This document shows positions 63,378 through 64,000 of a stretch of 64,000 bases of DNA, piece after piece. A model generated the notes under the pieces. The model was not told the DNA's origin, did not search any database, and was given only the letters and a program-made list of their open reading frames with translations. The translations under genes were made by a program, and so were the position numbers. The first letter of the stretch is position 1, and each line of letters starts with the position of its first letter. Source of the stretch: Xanthomonas sontii (GTDB lineage Bacteria > Pseudomonadota > Gammaproteobacteria > Xanthomonadales > Xanthomonadaceae); assembly GCF_040529055.1 (NCBI RefSeq), contig NZ_CP132342.1:1610001-1674000 (forward strand), in the 5' to 3' direction.

Positions 63378-63452
63378 ATGCCGCCCGTCGCGCCTGCGCA
63401 GCACCACGCTCTCCTGTCTTTGTCGCCGCGCTCGTCGGCGGTGCGCACATGA
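63378..63452 (+). CDS. 24-codon upstream ORF coupled to the MFS gene
   Basis: ATG 63378 has CAGGA 10 bases upstream. The frame reads MPPVAPAQHHALLSL, SPRSSAVRT and stops at a TGA whose first bases are the ATG of the next gene (ACATGA, 63448-63452). Such overlap suggests that ribosomes on the short frame feed the transporter start. It may be a leader peptide or simply a chance frame. Confidence 0.4.
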   Translation: MPPVAPAQHHALLSLSPRSSAVRT

Positions 63453-64000
63453 GCGGCGCCGAGAAGCGCCAGCGCCCGCGCGGCACGCGCGCGCTGGAAG
63501 CGCTCAACTTCACCATGGCCGACGTGCAGGACGGGCTCGGCCCGTTCCTGAGCGTGTTCCTGCAATCCAAGGGCTGGTCGCTCGGCGCGATCGGCTCGGT
63601 AATGACCGCCGGCGGCATTGTCGGCATGCTCGCCACCACGCCAGGCGGTGCGCTGGTCGATGCGACCAAGCGCAAGCGCAGCATCGTGGTGATCGGCTGC
63701 AGCATGATCCTGCTGGCCTCGGCGCTGCTGTGGTGGTCGCCGACCCTGCCGGGCGTCATCGCCGCGCAGGTGATGACCGCGCTCGCCGCCGCCGCGCTGG
63801 GGCCGGCGCTGTCCGGCATCACCTTGGGCCTGGTGCGCCAGGCCGGCTTCGATCACCAGATCGCGCGCAACCAGGTCGGCAGCCATGCCGGCAACGTGGT
63901 GGCGGCGGCGCTGGCGGGCTTGCTCGGCTGGAAATTCGGTTTCGGCGCGGTGTTCGTGCTGACCGGCTGCTTCGGCGTGCTGGCGATCGTCTCGGTGTTG
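63449..64000 (+). CDS. MFS transporter, N-terminal half (cut by window end)
   Basis: 184 codons are visible. The N-terminus GTRALEALNFTMADVQDGLGPFLSVFLQSKGW is followed by helices MTAGGIVGMLATTPGGALVDATKRKR (motif A-like loop), SIVVIGCSMILLASALLWW, GVIAAQVMTALAAAALGPALSGI and more. The start ADVQDGLGPFL resembles MFS transporters of unknown substrate near stress genes. It is the third gene after the sigma-54 promoter. Confidence 0.85.
   Translation, partial: MSGAEKRQRPRGTRALEALNFTMADVQDGLGPFLSVFLQSKGWSLGAIGSVMTAGGIVGMLATTPGGALVDATKRKRSIVVIGCSMILLASALLWWSPTLPGVIAAQVMTALAAAALGPALSGITLGLVRQAGFDHQIARNQVGSHAGNVVAAALAGLLGWKFGFGAVFVLTGCFGVLAIVSVL

Overview
The window is high-GC Gram-negative DNA, most likely from Xanthomonas or a close Xanthomonadaceae relative. 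The support is the gene families and their order: a Xanthomonas-type GH92 mannosidase / TonB-receptor / LacI locus, long TonB-dependent receptors, a two-gene RND pump beside a SmeSR-like two-component system, and a FabR/DesT-like desaturase operon. Genus is inferred from family resemblance, not from a search. No plasmid, phage or CRISPR features were seen; this looks like chromosome.

Layout. 1-190: 3' end of a glycogen branching enzyme. 299-5587: a patchy accessory stretch beside a CAU-anticodon tRNA, holding an Imm10-like protein, a frameshifted DUF3883 nuclease-like gene, a PhdYefM/VapC-type toxin-antitoxin pair, an unknown AT-richer gene, a SymE-like toxin and a HipB-like regulator with a 49-codon stump of hipA. 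Three diverged ~78-bp repeats with two hairpins each separate the first modules. 5636-7531: a broken ECF sigma gene with its partner membrane protein, and a secreted protein made of 120-bp repeats. 8031-19477: an alpha-mannoside utilisation locus (two GH92 enzymes, a TonB receptor, a LacI regulator, shared operator-like palindromes) interrupted by an IS5-family element. 19662-21402: membrane protein plus sorbosone-dehydrogenase-like lipoprotein. 21529-25498: Hen1/Pnkp RNA-repair operon. 25763-26857: a DarG-like macrodomain protein with no DarT beside it. 27340-33629: RND efflux pump divergent from a response regulator and kinase.

33706-39267: an unknown secreted protein, a TetR/cytochrome b561 pair, an IS481-family insertion and small metabolic genes. 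39386-44381: an IclR-controlled catabolic cluster (MFS transporter, DapA-like aldolase/dehydratase, OprB porin interrupted by a pentanucleotide repeat). 44773-48550: a membrane protein, a YiiX-like hydrolase and a chemoreceptor. 48806-52245: manganese catalase, two DUF892 ferritin-like proteins and a YghA-like SDR, resembling a stationary-phase stress set. 52392-55342: FabR/DesT-like repressor divergent from a ferredoxin reductase and fatty-acid desaturase. 55508-58619: small proteins and PoxB-like pyruvate:quinone oxidoreductase.

58695-64000 is the most intriguing stretch. A sensor kinase and an NtrC-type sigma-54 activator are followed by a G-rich inverted repeat, a 43-bp near-perfect palindrome, and a close match to a -24/-12 sigma-54 promoter. 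Directly downstream lie two paralogous proteins, each with two copies of an unrecognised PPH-motif domain, then a MFS transporter coupled to a 24-codon upstream ORF and cut by the window end. I read this as a self-contained sigma-54 regulon of unknown function.

Three frameshifts interrupt otherwise well-conserved genes (near 1469, 6385 and 40561-40575). They may be real decay or switching, or assembly errors, and should be checked against reads.
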